Shown in pieces: positions 33,733-40,795 of a stretch of DNA of 46,230 bases (the stretch's first letter is position 1; every line of letters begins with the position of its first letter). Origin of the DNA: CBDHHC01 sp050633205 (GTDB lineage: Bacteria > Pseudomonadota > Alphaproteobacteria > Rhizobiales > CBDHHC01); NCBI GenBank assembly GCA_050633205.1, contig JBOEGA010000077.1, positions 1 to 46,230 of the forward strand. The letters are read 5' to 3'. Made by a program: the position numbers and the translations under genes. The notes below the pieces were generated by a model. The model saw only the letters and a list, made by a program, of their open reading frames with translations, ran no database searches and was not told where the DNA came from.

Positions 33733-33758
33733 TGGGCCGGTTCTTACCGGTCCATTTC
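33733..33758 (+). terminator. Hairpin between the two synthetase genes
   Basis: TGGGCCGGT, loop TCTT, ACCGGTCCA (9 bp, one G-U) followed by TTTCTC. It may partly end copy 1 transcription before copy 2. Confidence 0.6.
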
Positions 33759-33854
33759 TCTTGAGGGGCTGGTCTGACGGGTCTGGAGCTATATTCTGAC
33801 CTTGGGAGGGACCAAAAAATAAGCCCGCGGAACTAACAATAAGGGCACCGTAAA

Positions 33855-35558
33855 ATGAACGAAATGTCTAACACACCTACGTCTGGCGATCCTGTTAACC
33901 TTCGCTGGACCAGCAGTTATAACCCAGGCGTTGACTGGAATATGGAAATTACTCCTGAACCAATCTTCAGCCTGCTTGATAAATCTGTAGCGGAGTTTCC
34001 AAAAAACAAATGTACGTCTTTCATGGGGAAAGATCTTACATATCAGGAAATTGGCGATCTTACTGACCGTGTTACCAAAGGTCTTCAGGAACAGGGTATC
34101 GGTAAAGGTTCGCGGGTTGGTATTTTTCTTTCCAACTGTCCGTATTTCATAATTTTTTATAATGCAATTCTGAAAACAGGCGCGACTGTCGTTAACTTTA
34201 ATCCGCTTTATTCCATTCCTGAGCTTGAGTTTATGGTGAAGGACAGCGGCACTGAAGTTATGGTGACGCTTGATGTTAAGGCTACTTTTGACAGCGTTGA
34301 GAAGCTTCTTGCATCCGGTACGCTTTCCAAAGCGATTGTCTGTCCAATGGCGCAACTGCTGCCTGCAAAGCTTTCTATTCTGTTCAAGCTGTTTAAAGGC
34401 AAGGAAGTTGCCAACTACAAATCCTCTGCTGTTGCCAACAAAGTTATTCAGTATAACGATCTGATCAAAAATGATGGCAAGTACCGTCATGTGAATATTG
34501 ATATCTACAGAGATGTTGCGCTTCTTCAGTATACTGGTGGTACGACCGGGCGTCCGAAAGGTGCGATGCTTTCCCACTCTAACCTGTATCACAATGTTCA
34601 GCAGTGTCTTGGCTGGTTTACTGAACGTGAGCCTGGAAAAGAAGTGGTTGTAGGTATTCTGCCATTCTTCCATGTCTTTGCGATGACAGTTGTAATGAAC
34701 TTCGGTATCAGTCTTGGTGCCGAGATTGTTATGTTCGCGAGATTTGACATCAAGAAAGACCTTAAGGTCATTCAGGCGAAAAAGCCGACATTGATGCCAA
34801 CCGTTCCGACATTGCTTACTGGTCTTATGAGCCTGCCAAATCTTAAAGACTATGATCTGTCTTCATTGAAGTTCTGTCAGTCTGGTGGTGCTCCGCTTCC
34901 TGTAGAAGTATTGCAGGGCTTTGAGAAAATGACGGGTGCTGTGATTTCTGAAGGTTACGGCCTTTCAGAGACATCTCCGGTGGTTGCTTCCAACCCAACG
35001 AAGAAGCCAAAAGTGGGATCTATCGGTACGCCGATGCCACGGACAATCATCTCTATCCGTAATCTGGAAAATCCTGATCAGGAAATGCCAATCGGTGAGA
35101 GAGGCGAGATCTGTATTAAAGGTCCTCAGGTTATGATGGGTTACTGGAACAAGCCGGAAGCAACTGCTGAAGCGTTTGTTGGTGATTATCTTCGTACTGG
35201 TGATATCGGTATTATGGATGAGGAAGGTTACATTTATATTGTTGACCGTATTAAAGACCTTATCATTTGTTCCGGTTACAATGTTTACCCTCGTATGATT
35301 GAAGAAGCGATATACAAATATCCTGGTGTTGAGGAAGTGACTGTGATCGGTATTCCTGACAACTATCGTGGTGAAGCACCTAAGGCATTTGTTAAAATGC
35401 TTGCGGGGCAGACTGCCACACAGGAAGAGATGCTTGGATTCCTTCAGGACCAGCTTTCGAAGATCGAGATGCCTGCGGAAATCGAATTCCGTGATGAGCT
35501 TCCAAAGACAATGATTGGTAAATTGTCGAAAAAGGAACTACGTCAGGAAGAAGCGTAA
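33855..35558 (+). CDS. Long-chain acyl-CoA synthetase (FadD-like), copy 2
   Basis: A 567-residue paralogue of the preceding gene. Motifs are LQYTGGTTGRPKGAMLSH, GYGLSETSPVVASNP, YLRTGDIGIMDEEGYIYIVD, and PKTMIGKLSKKELRQ. Copies differ most in residues that line the acyl pocket region (for example QQCLGWFTEREPGKE against QCIGWYTEGVPGQE), so substrates may differ. The start has AAGGG at fitting distance. It has its own leader after a hairpin, and a strong terminator follows the gene. Long ORFs on the opposite strand here are shadows of the codon pattern. Confidence 0.9.
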   Translation: MNEMSNTPTSGDPVNLRWTSSYNPGVDWNMEITPEPIFSLLDKSVAEFPKNKCTSFMGKDLTYQEIGDLTDRVTKGLQEQGIGKGSRVGIFLSNCPYFIIFYNAILKTGATVVNFNPLYSIPELEFMVKDSGTEVMVTLDVKATFDSVEKLLASGTLSKAIVCPMAQLLPAKLSILFKLFKGKEVANYKSSAVANKVIQYNDLIKNDGKYRHVNIDIYRDVALLQYTGGTTGRPKGAMLSHSNLYHNVQQCLGWFTEREPGKEVVVGILPFFHVFAMTVVMNFGISLGAEIVMFARFDIKKDLKVIQAKKPTLMPTVPTLLTGLMSLPNLKDYDLSSLKFCQSGGAPLPVEVLQGFEKMTGAVISEGYGLSETSPVVASNPTKKPKVGSIGTPMPRTIISIRNLENPDQEMPIGERGEICIKGPQVMMGYWNKPEATAEAFVGDYLRTGDIGIMDEEGYIYIVDRIKDLIICSGYNVYPRMIEEAIYKYPGVEEVTVIGIPDNYRGEAPKAFVKMLAGQTATQEEMLGFLQDQLSKIEMPAEIEFRDELPKTMIGKLSKKELRQEEA

Positions 35559-35591
35559 GTCTTTACAATTGATATGATCTGAAAATTGATT

Positions 35592-35621
35592 AGACCGGTC
35601 AGAAATGGCCGGTCTTTTTTT
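35592..35621 (+). terminator. Strong terminator after acyl-CoA synthetase copy 2
   Basis: AGACCGG, ten-base loop, CCGGTCT followed by T7. Confidence 0.92.
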
Positions 35622-35783
35622 GTGTTGTGCTGTTTGTATTGCAATGCAGTTTACATAACCAAGTATTTGATTAAGCTTCGTTTTTACGTACGTAGTTTTG
35701 TCTGCAAAAGGACATGATTCTGATCTACGCAATACGTAGGTGAGAATACTCAATAAAAATAATGACTAACTACGGCGGTCAGT

Positions 35784-36500
35784 ATGAAAAAAATAAAAAA
35801 GTACCCAACTATTCTTTTAAGTTCATTTGTAATTATTCTGTCGTGCTGCAATTCTGTTTTGGCGGGCCCTGAACCTAATGGAGAGCGGGCAGATAAATGG
35901 AGTGGGCCCTATATTGGTATTGGTGGCGGATATGGTGAGTTGCCGGGGCAGATCGATATGTCTGTTTTAGGTATGGTGGATTATTCAGAAGATACCAGTG
36001 CGCAGATAGGTTATTTTTCTGCCACAGCGGGGTATGACCTCAAGGTCAGTAATGATTTTCTGATTGGTGGTTTTGTTGAATTTGATACCAGTAGTTTTGA
36101 TGATGCAAGCCTGAAGCAGTGGAGTGTCGGTGGACGGGTCGGTTATATTGCATCAAATGACCTACTGTTATTTGTATCAGGTGGATACACCAATGTAGAA
36201 CTGGCGCCTATGACATTTGCTAATCTGGGGTATCCGGATCTTGATTCACACACTAATGGTAAAATTAATTTTCCTTCCTATGACGGGTGGTTTGCCGGGG
36301 CTGGTGGAGAATATATGATATATGGGGGCTGGTCGCTTCGTGCGGAGTATCGTTATACAAAGTTCGGGCACAAGTCTCTGGATCTGCCGGAGATGCAGGC
36401 TCTTGGGGGGCTTATTACAGTTGATGGGGACAGGCTTGTTGAGACATCGGCAGGCGGTGATACTCATACGATCAGGGCGACTTTGAATTATCGATTTTGA
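35784..36500 (+). CDS. Outer-membrane beta-barrel protein (Omp25/OmpA-barrel-like)
   Basis: A 238-residue exported protein. The signal peptide (TILLSSFVIILSCCNSVLAG) is followed by WSGPYIGIGGGYG, a sequence typical of small porin-like barrels of Alphaproteobacteria. Alternating hydrophobic strands and a final strand ending in Phe (HTIRATLNYRF) fit an eight-stranded barrel inserted by the Bam complex. WSLRAEYRYTKFGHKSLDL is the usual penultimate strand. Cys-Cys in the signal peptide could mimic a lipobox but lacks the right context. Its function may be structural or adhesive; it is the left neighbour of the Slam locus but has its own promoter region. Confidence 0.82.
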   Translation: MKKIKKYPTILLSSFVIILSCCNSVLAGPEPNGERADKWSGPYIGIGGGYGELPGQIDMSVLGMVDYSEDTSAQIGYFSATAGYDLKVSNDFLIGGFVEFDTSSFDDASLKQWSVGGRVGYIASNDLLLFVSGGYTNVELAPMTFANLGYPDLDSHTNGKINFPSYDGWFAGAGGEYMIYGGWSLRAEYRYTKFGHKSLDLPEMQALGGLITVDGDRLVETSAGGDTHTIRATLNYRF

Positions 36501-36569
36501 GGCTGGTTTGTGACTGTGTGTAAAGACTTTTAGCCGTAGCAGTATCATAGAAATAATTATCGATATCGT

Positions 36570-36607
36570 TTACTGGATCACCCGGTCAAGCCGTGTGATG
36601 ACAGTAA
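36570..36607. repeat. REP-like hairpin of a common alphaproteobacterial type
   Basis: TTACTG-ATCAC-CGG around loop TCAAG pairs with CCG-GTGAT-CAGTAA (a few unpaired bases). The core CTGGATCACCCGGTCAAGCC is, from memory, a dispersed intergenic repeat in many Alphaproteobacteria. Only one copy is in this window. Confidence 0.7.
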
Positions 36608-36662
36608 TTGAGGGAATGTGCCTGATGAGCGGCTGGCCTGGCTCTGGGGTTTTATTGAGCTG

Positions 36663-36775
36663 CGCATGAACTTTCAGAAGAGGCAGAATGCCTCTTCCGG
36701 CCTGTAGGGAGGTTGTGCGGGTTTGTATGAACTGTTCCGGGCAAGCTACAAGCTCTGCCCGGCAAAGGCCGCGCC
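36663..36775. repeat. Two-hairpin dispersed repeat, copy A
   Basis: It begins CGCATGAACTTTCAGAAGAG. Hairpin 1 is GAAGAGGCA-GAA-TGCCTCTTC (9 bp perfect). After a spacer containing GTTTGTATGAACTGTTCC, hairpin 2 is CCGGGC-AAGCT-ACA-AGCTC-T-GCCCGG. It is about 113 bp and the closest copies are at 39705 and 40738. It lies in the 507-bp gene-free interval 36501-37007, whose remainder is the REP hairpin and the promoter region of the lipoprotein gene. Confidence 0.88.
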
Positions 36776-36969
36776 AGATCTCGTGTTGGTATTTTTATTT
36801 CCCTGCAAACACACCATATAAGTGCAATCACAAGTACCACCTCCAATTTAGTTTCATGAAAATTTACATAATTCAGGAGTGTTACCATAATAGCGTAACC
36901 TGATCGGCACACTTCCTCCTTTCGTGACGCACATGCTTTTTACATCACAATTATGACACAATTCAATAT

Positions 36970-36998
36970 CTAATTACTGTTTAACAGCAAATAATTAG
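36970..36998 (+). promoter_or_regulatory. Nested inverted repeats, candidate operator of the Slam locus
   Basis: CTAATTA, fifteen bases, TAATTAG is a perfect outer repeat; CTGTT-T-AACAG (36977-36987) is a perfect inner one. It lies 10-38 bases before the lipoprotein start, so a bound regulator or an mRNA hairpin could block expression. It does not match the Fur box consensus. Confidence 0.5.
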
Positions 36999-37007
36999 AG
37001 TTTAATT

Positions 37008-37883
37008 ATGTTTAATAAAGTTGCAATGTCAATAATTGTTATCGGCTTGCCATTGGCTTTGTCCGCATGTCAGGGAGGCGGCGGTTCAAATTCAAGTGCA
37101 ATTTCTGCTCCAATATCGTCTTCAAAACCAGAACCAACAAAGACAGCAGATAAAACTCCAACAACTCCCACGGAAACGGCCACTCCCGTGGAGACAACAA
37201 CGCCCACAGAAACAACAACGCCAACGACCGGTGACACTCCATCCACCAGACGTCCTACCGAATACAGTTATTTTACAGATGATCCTAATACAGGGTTTCC
37301 AACGTTTGTAAGAGGTCCCAGATCGGGAACAAAGGAATATGCTAATGGCGTGAGCCTTAATAAAGTAACAGACGGTGATGTCAACGTTTACACAACGTCA
37401 GGTAACCTTAAGCAAGCAGAATTTGGATACGTAGAAGGCAGCACACCAGAAGCAAAATACTTTGTGACATTTAAAAAAGGGCCGACAAGTACAAGCGTAC
37501 CGACAAATGGAACGGCATCGTATAGTGGTAAATTTATAGGTGAAGAATACAAGGGTAATGTACGAGATGATATCAGCGGTAATGTAAGTATAACTGCTAA
37601 CTTCTCTTCCGGAGATGTTGCGGGCCGTATTACTGACATTCGCAATGGTACACAAAACAAAAATTATGACATCAAAACGAGTAGCAAAATCAACGACAAA
37701 TCCTATTCAGGTACTGCAGATCTCGTAAAACCGGGAACAAATACCAACATCGGCTTGACTACAGATTCAAAAGACCAGGGTGAATTCATGGGGTCAGGTG
37801 CTTCTGAAGTTGTTGGTACGGTCAAATCTGTCAACTCAACGGGCGTAGATGCCAGAGGTGCCTACGGCGCAGCCAAAAATTAA
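37008..37883 (+). CDS. Surface lipoprotein with TbpB-like barrel, presumed Slam substrate
   Basis: A 291-residue lipoprotein. The signal peptide ends in the lipobox LALSAC, with lipidated Cys at about 20, then a GGGG and Ser-rich tether and a Pro/Thr linker with repeated TPTETTTP-like units (about 45-85). The C-terminal half (about 150-291) is a Gly/Ser/Asn-rich all-beta domain with strand pairs such as NGTASYSGKFIGEEYKGN, VSITANFSSGDVAGRI and SYSGTADLV, ending in ARGAYGAAKN. This is the pattern of the eight-stranded barrel of transferrin-binding-protein-B-like and HpuA/HphA-like proteins. The Slam gene follows directly. The ligand is unknown; no TonB receptor is adjacent. Weak ribosome site (GAG). 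Confidence 0.78.
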   Translation: MFNKVAMSIIVIGLPLALSACQGGGGSNSSAISAPISSSKPEPTKTADKTPTTPTETATPVETTTPTETTTPTTGDTPSTRRPTEYSYFTDDPNTGFPTFVRGPRSGTKEYANGVSLNKVTDGDVNVYTTSGNLKQAEFGYVEGSTPEAKYFVTFKKGPTSTSVPTNGTASYSGKFIGEEYKGNVRDDISGNVSITANFSSGDVAGRITDIRNGTQNKNYDIKTSSKINDKSYSGTADLVKPGTNTNIGLTTDSKDQGEFMGSGASEVVGTVKSVNSTGVDARGAYGAAKN

Positions 37884-37890
37884 ATTACCT

Positions 37891-37937
37891 GTTTCCCGGT
37901 CCTTCTTCCCAATCAGGAAGTATGCGGGCCGGGGAAC
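37891..37937 (+). terminator. Intercistronic hairpin between lipoprotein and Slam genes
   Basis: GTTTCCCGGTCC pairs with GGGCCGGGGAAC (12 bp with G-U pairs), with an inner CTTC/GAAG. No U-run follows. It could protect the lipoprotein mRNA end or lower Slam expression relative to its substrate. Confidence 0.55.
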
Positions 37938-37976
37938 ACGTCCTCTCATAATTAAAAAAAATCAGGCGTATCAATA

Positions 37977-39323
37977 ATGTCCGGTTCAAAGAAAATTATA
38001 ATAACGCTTATAGCCATACTGCTTACCTCAGGTCTTAGTTCTTTGGCAGCTCGCGCTGACAAGGCAAAGGAAGTGTTCAGCCAATGGCATAAAAAGACGG
38101 CCAGCGAGAAAGTCCATACACTGGAAATGCTGAATAAGGCGGGTCGTTATGATGTTCTGGAAAAACTTCTGACAGACCCGACATACAGCCGTACAATCAA
38201 TCCGGCTCAGCGGATGTTCTTCCTTGGGCTGGTTTATAAAAGTCAGAAGAAATACAAGGATACAGTTGCAATTTACCGTAAAGTCCTGACCAACAATCCG
38301 GGCTTCAACCGTATTCGTCTGGAGCTGGCGCATACGCTGTTTTTGATGAAAGAATACACAAGTGCCAAGCACCATTTTGACCTGGTCATCGCCTCTTCTG
38401 ATAATAAGGACTTTAGACTGCGTGTTCAGAAATTTATTGATGCCATCTATAAAAAGCGTAAGTGGCAGGTTTCGGCCTATGCATCTCTTGTTCCAAGCAC
38501 TAATATAAATAACGGTACCTCGACCGAGACAATATACGTTAACGGCATCCCGTTCACGATCGACGATGCTTCCAAAGAGAAAAGCGGTATTGGGCTATCC
38601 GCTGGCGTTAATGCTGGTTACGCGTTTTCTTTAACTGATAAACTTGACTGGGTTGTTGGTGGAGGAGTGCATATCAAGCAATATAAAGGCGAGGAATTTG
38701 ATGACAACATTCTCTCAGTGGAAATGGGACCACGCTATCGTTTTCAGTCTGGCTATATCGGCATATATGCAACCGCAATGAGACGCTGGTACGCCGGAGA
38801 AGAATATGGCTACAACTGGGGCGGCAGAGTGCATGGCTCCTACCGTCTCGGTTCAAAAAATGTACTATTTTCCGATATCTCATGTCAGAATAAAAAACAT
38901 GACGAACAGGACTGGAAAGACGGACATTCCTGTAACGTCGGCACATCTCTCGACCACTATCTTAACTCCAAATCCTTTGTAAGGGTTCTTGGCGGTGCTG
39001 GCCTGGATAAAAATGAGGTCGAGCATCTTGATTATAACATGGGATATGCCGGGCTTGGATTATACAGGGAGCTTCCTATGGGAATTAGCCTTTATGCCGA
39101 AGGCAAATATATGCACTTTGATTATGATGGCGTCTCACCCGGCTTAACCGAAGGGCGTCTGGACCAGAGGTATCTTGCCACTTTGCATATTACCAAGCGT
39201 GACTGGAATTATATGGGCTATGCCCCAATGCTGCAGTATCAATATATCTACAACGACAGCAACAGCGATATCAACACATTCGACTCGCATAATGTAAACC
39301 TGACGCTGACCAAGAACTTCTGA
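37977..39323 (+). CDS. Surface lipoprotein assembly modifier (Slam family)
   Basis: A 448-residue outer-membrane protein. The signal peptide (IIITLIAILLTSGLSSLAAR) is followed by a TPR region (about 60-160): RMFFLGLVYKSQKKYKDTVA, VLTNNPGFNRIRLELAHTLF and YTSAKHHFDLVIAS. About 14 amphipathic strands then form a barrel (160-448), ending in the usual C-terminal Phe (VNLTLTKNF). This TPR-plus-barrel layout is that of Slam (DUF560) proteins, which carry lipoproteins across the outer membrane to the cell surface. The preceding gene encodes a fitting substrate. The start has AGGCG upstream; the two genes should form one operon. Confidence 0.85.
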   Translation: MSGSKKIIITLIAILLTSGLSSLAARADKAKEVFSQWHKKTASEKVHTLEMLNKAGRYDVLEKLLTDPTYSRTINPAQRMFFLGLVYKSQKKYKDTVAIYRKVLTNNPGFNRIRLELAHTLFLMKEYTSAKHHFDLVIASSDNKDFRLRVQKFIDAIYKKRKWQVSAYASLVPSTNINNGTSTETIYVNGIPFTIDDASKEKSGIGLSAGVNAGYAFSLTDKLDWVVGGGVHIKQYKGEEFDDNILSVEMGPRYRFQSGYIGIYATAMRRWYAGEEYGYNWGGRVHGSYRLGSKNVLFSDISCQNKKHDEQDWKDGHSCNVGTSLDHYLNSKSFVRVLGGAGLDKNEVEHLDYNMGYAGLGLYRELPMGISLYAEGKYMHFDYDGVSPGLTEGRLDQRYLATLHITKRDWNYMGYAPMLQYQYIYNDSNSDINTFDSHNVNLTLTKNF

Positions 39324-39391
39324 TCCAAAGAGCCAGGTGTTGATCGGCCCGGTTTTTTGCTGGCCTGTATAGAGTTTTGAGTGAGTATGAG

Positions 39392-39667
39392 ATGAAGCAG
39401 TATATTCGTGTTCTTCTTTCAAAATTGGGTCTGGTATATATTCGTCCTGAAACCCGCCTTACGGATGAAGAAGCAATTGCTATTGTAAGGTGTGATGAAG
39501 AAAATATGTCGTTTTCCGATATGCCGCTCTATGTATCTGATATATCTGAAGAGGCTGCTGGGACATTTATATATGTCAGTACAGCGACCAAAGGTTCAGG
39601 GATCTTGTATAAGGTCGATGATGCTACGGGGGATATAGTGGATTGTGTGCGGTGGGGTGTAAGGTGA
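39392..39667 (+). CDS. Small protein of unknown function
   Basis: A 91-residue protein counted from the ATG at 39392 (an in-frame TTG at 39377 is also possible). Sequence highlights are IRVLLSKLGLVYIRPETRLT, then an acidic middle, and a C-terminal LYKVDDATGDIVDCVRW in which a beta-hairpin around DDATGDI resembles PepSY-like strands. No signal peptide is seen. It lies 68 bases after the Slam gene and immediately before repeat copy B, so it may be the last gene of that transcript. I do not recognise the family. Confidence 0.5.
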   Translation: MKQYIRVLLSKLGLVYIRPETRLTDEEAIAIVRCDEENMSFSDMPLYVSDISEEAAGTFIYVSTATKGSGILYKVDDATGDIVDCVRWGVR

Positions 39668-39704
39668 AAGTTTTAGTTTTGGGACAGGTCACTTTTCGTA
39701 ATAA

Positions 39705-39806
39705 CGCATGAACTTTGAGAAGGAGCAGTATGCCTCTTCCGGCTGTGGGGAAATTTTGCAGGTTTGTATGAACTGTTCCGGGCGAGCTACAAGCTCTGCC
39801 CGGAAA
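39705..39806. repeat. Two-hairpin dispersed repeat, copy B
   Basis: CGCATGAACTTTGAGAAGGA, then GTTTGTATGAACTGTTCCGG and a perfect second hairpin CCGGGC-GAGCT-ACA-AGCTC-T-GCCCGG. The first hairpin is weaker than in copy A because several stem bases differ, while the second is more regular. About 100 bp. Confidence 0.88.
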
Positions 39807-40014
39807 ACTCCCGATCTGGAAGCGGCTTCACGCTTGTACTTGCAACTCAATGATCTGGTGTTCTACCCCACCCTGGACAGCTGATTATGATACGTAGAAG
39901 CAATACAAGAGCTGAACCGTTTGCAAGAAAGTTAGGGGCAGGTTTACAAAACCAGCCCCGCTGCGGTTTGCCGGGACCAGATTCATTCCCTTCGCCGGAT
40001 AAAGAAACTCTGTG
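39807..40014. other. Rest of a 347-bp gap; one hairpin and a possible gene remnant
   Basis: A short open stretch (39813-39884) reads DLEAASRLYLQLNDLVFYPT without a start codon and may be a decayed gene end. GGGGC-A-GGTTT-ACA-AAACC-A-GCCCC (39935-39959) is a strong hairpin, possibly the terminator of the reverse-strand gene to the right. A lone GAGCTCTGCCCGG at 40019-40031 repeats the end of the dispersed element. Confidence 0.45.
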
Positions 40015-40635
40015 TCATGAGCTCTGCCCGGTTTTCAACTTCTCTAATCTCCAATTAATATACTTTTCTAAATCCGTAAGTGGGATGAATTCATCCGGGT
40101 CGATGGTATCGTCAAGGCAGCAAACTTCAATATGCTGGATTTGTTCGCTAAAATAGCGTTCGCCTAAACCATGATCTAACGCAGTTAGTAGCCCGTTCGT
40201 TGCGTTTATTATCTGATCATTTTTTATTCCCGGAACATATATACGTAATCCGAGGCCCTGGTCGTTATCCGAGAAAAGCGGGTCAAATACAATAGAACCA
40301 ATCTCTATTGTTACACCTTCATATTGTGTTGAGACTGGAAAACCAAGTTTGGGCTTTAAGGCAGTAAAGGTCCAGCCATTAATTTCAGGAGCTAACTTTA
40401 CAATCTCCTCAACCAAAGGAAATAAATTCTCTTTGCCCTCAGCTGTGATTACAAGTTCGTTGCCTCCTGGATCAAGGCAATATTCGATCCATAATCCCTC
40501 ATCAATCTCCTGCAAATTACCCAGTGCCTGTTCATAAGGAGTGTCTTCCGGAGATGTGATCTGCTGAAATGAGGTAATGTTATTAGAGAAAGATTGCCAA
40601 AATTCAGTAGTTTTTATTTTTTGGAATTCATTCAT
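40015..40635 (-). CDS. Uncharacterised protein, possibly immunity-like
   Basis: A 206-residue acidic cytoplasmic protein. The central GGNELVITAEGKENLFPLVE followed by KLAPEINGWTFTALKPKLG recalls a widespread uncharacterised family with the consensus 'VISAEG..E.FP.VE.LV..AP.L.GW...AF.P', sometimes encoded near toxins as an apparent immunity protein. I cannot name the family with certainty. The remainder alternates strands and helices (GLGLRIYVPGIKNDQII, EQIQHIEVCCLDDTIDPDEF). It lies between repeat copies B and C, which would be consistent with an inserted cassette. Start ATG; no clear ribosome site. Confidence 0.6.
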   Translation of the reverse strand: MNEFQKIKTTEFWQSFSNNITSFQQITSPEDTPYEQALGNLQEIDEGLWIEYCLDPGGNELVITAEGKENLFPLVEEIVKLAPEINGWTFTALKPKLGFPVSTQYEGVTIEIGSIVFDPLFSDNDQGLGLRIYVPGIKNDQIINATNGLLTALDHGLGERYFSEQIQHIEVCCLDDTIDPDEFIPLTDLEKYINWRLEKLKTGQSS

Positions 40636-40737
40636 TGGCTTTTATTTCATATCACTTTTTATAGATATTCCTTTTTATAATAGTCAGAGCCAAACTACAA
40701 TTGTTTGGAAGGTTACTTATTTATATATATATATTGG

Positions 40738-40792
40738 CACATGAACTTTCAGAAGAGGCAGAATGCTTCTTCCGGCTTGTGGGGAGGTTGTA
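40738..40792. repeat. Two-hairpin dispersed repeat, copy C (first half only)
   Basis: CACATGAACTTTCAGAAGAG followed by hairpin 1, GAAGAGGCA-GAA-TGCTTCTTC, in which the single change from copy A leaves a G-U pair, then GGGGAGGTTGT. The second hairpin is missing; the DUF2867 gene begins its coding end here (40796). Confidence 0.85.
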
Positions 40793-40795
40793 CTG

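Noticed and set aside
33789..34673. A 294-codon reverse-strand ORF across acyl-CoA synthetase copy 2.
   Set aside because: It lies antisense to a fully motif-supported gene, and a similar antisense ORF appears in copy 1 at 32013-32369 and 32658-32912. It is a shadow of codon usage.
36688..36903. A 71-codon ORF through repeat copy A.
   Set aside because: It consists of the hairpin repeat and AT-rich flank, and the matching frame in copy B ends differently.
39813..39884. A short open frame ending in FYPTLDS as a transposase remnant.
   Set aside because: Too short to assign and no terminal inverted repeats or other transposase pieces nearby; noted only as a possible gene remnant.
36663..40792. 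The three similar 55-113 bp repeats as a CRISPR array.
   Set aside because: Copies are kilobases apart, separated by genes, with two hairpins each and no spacers or cas genes.
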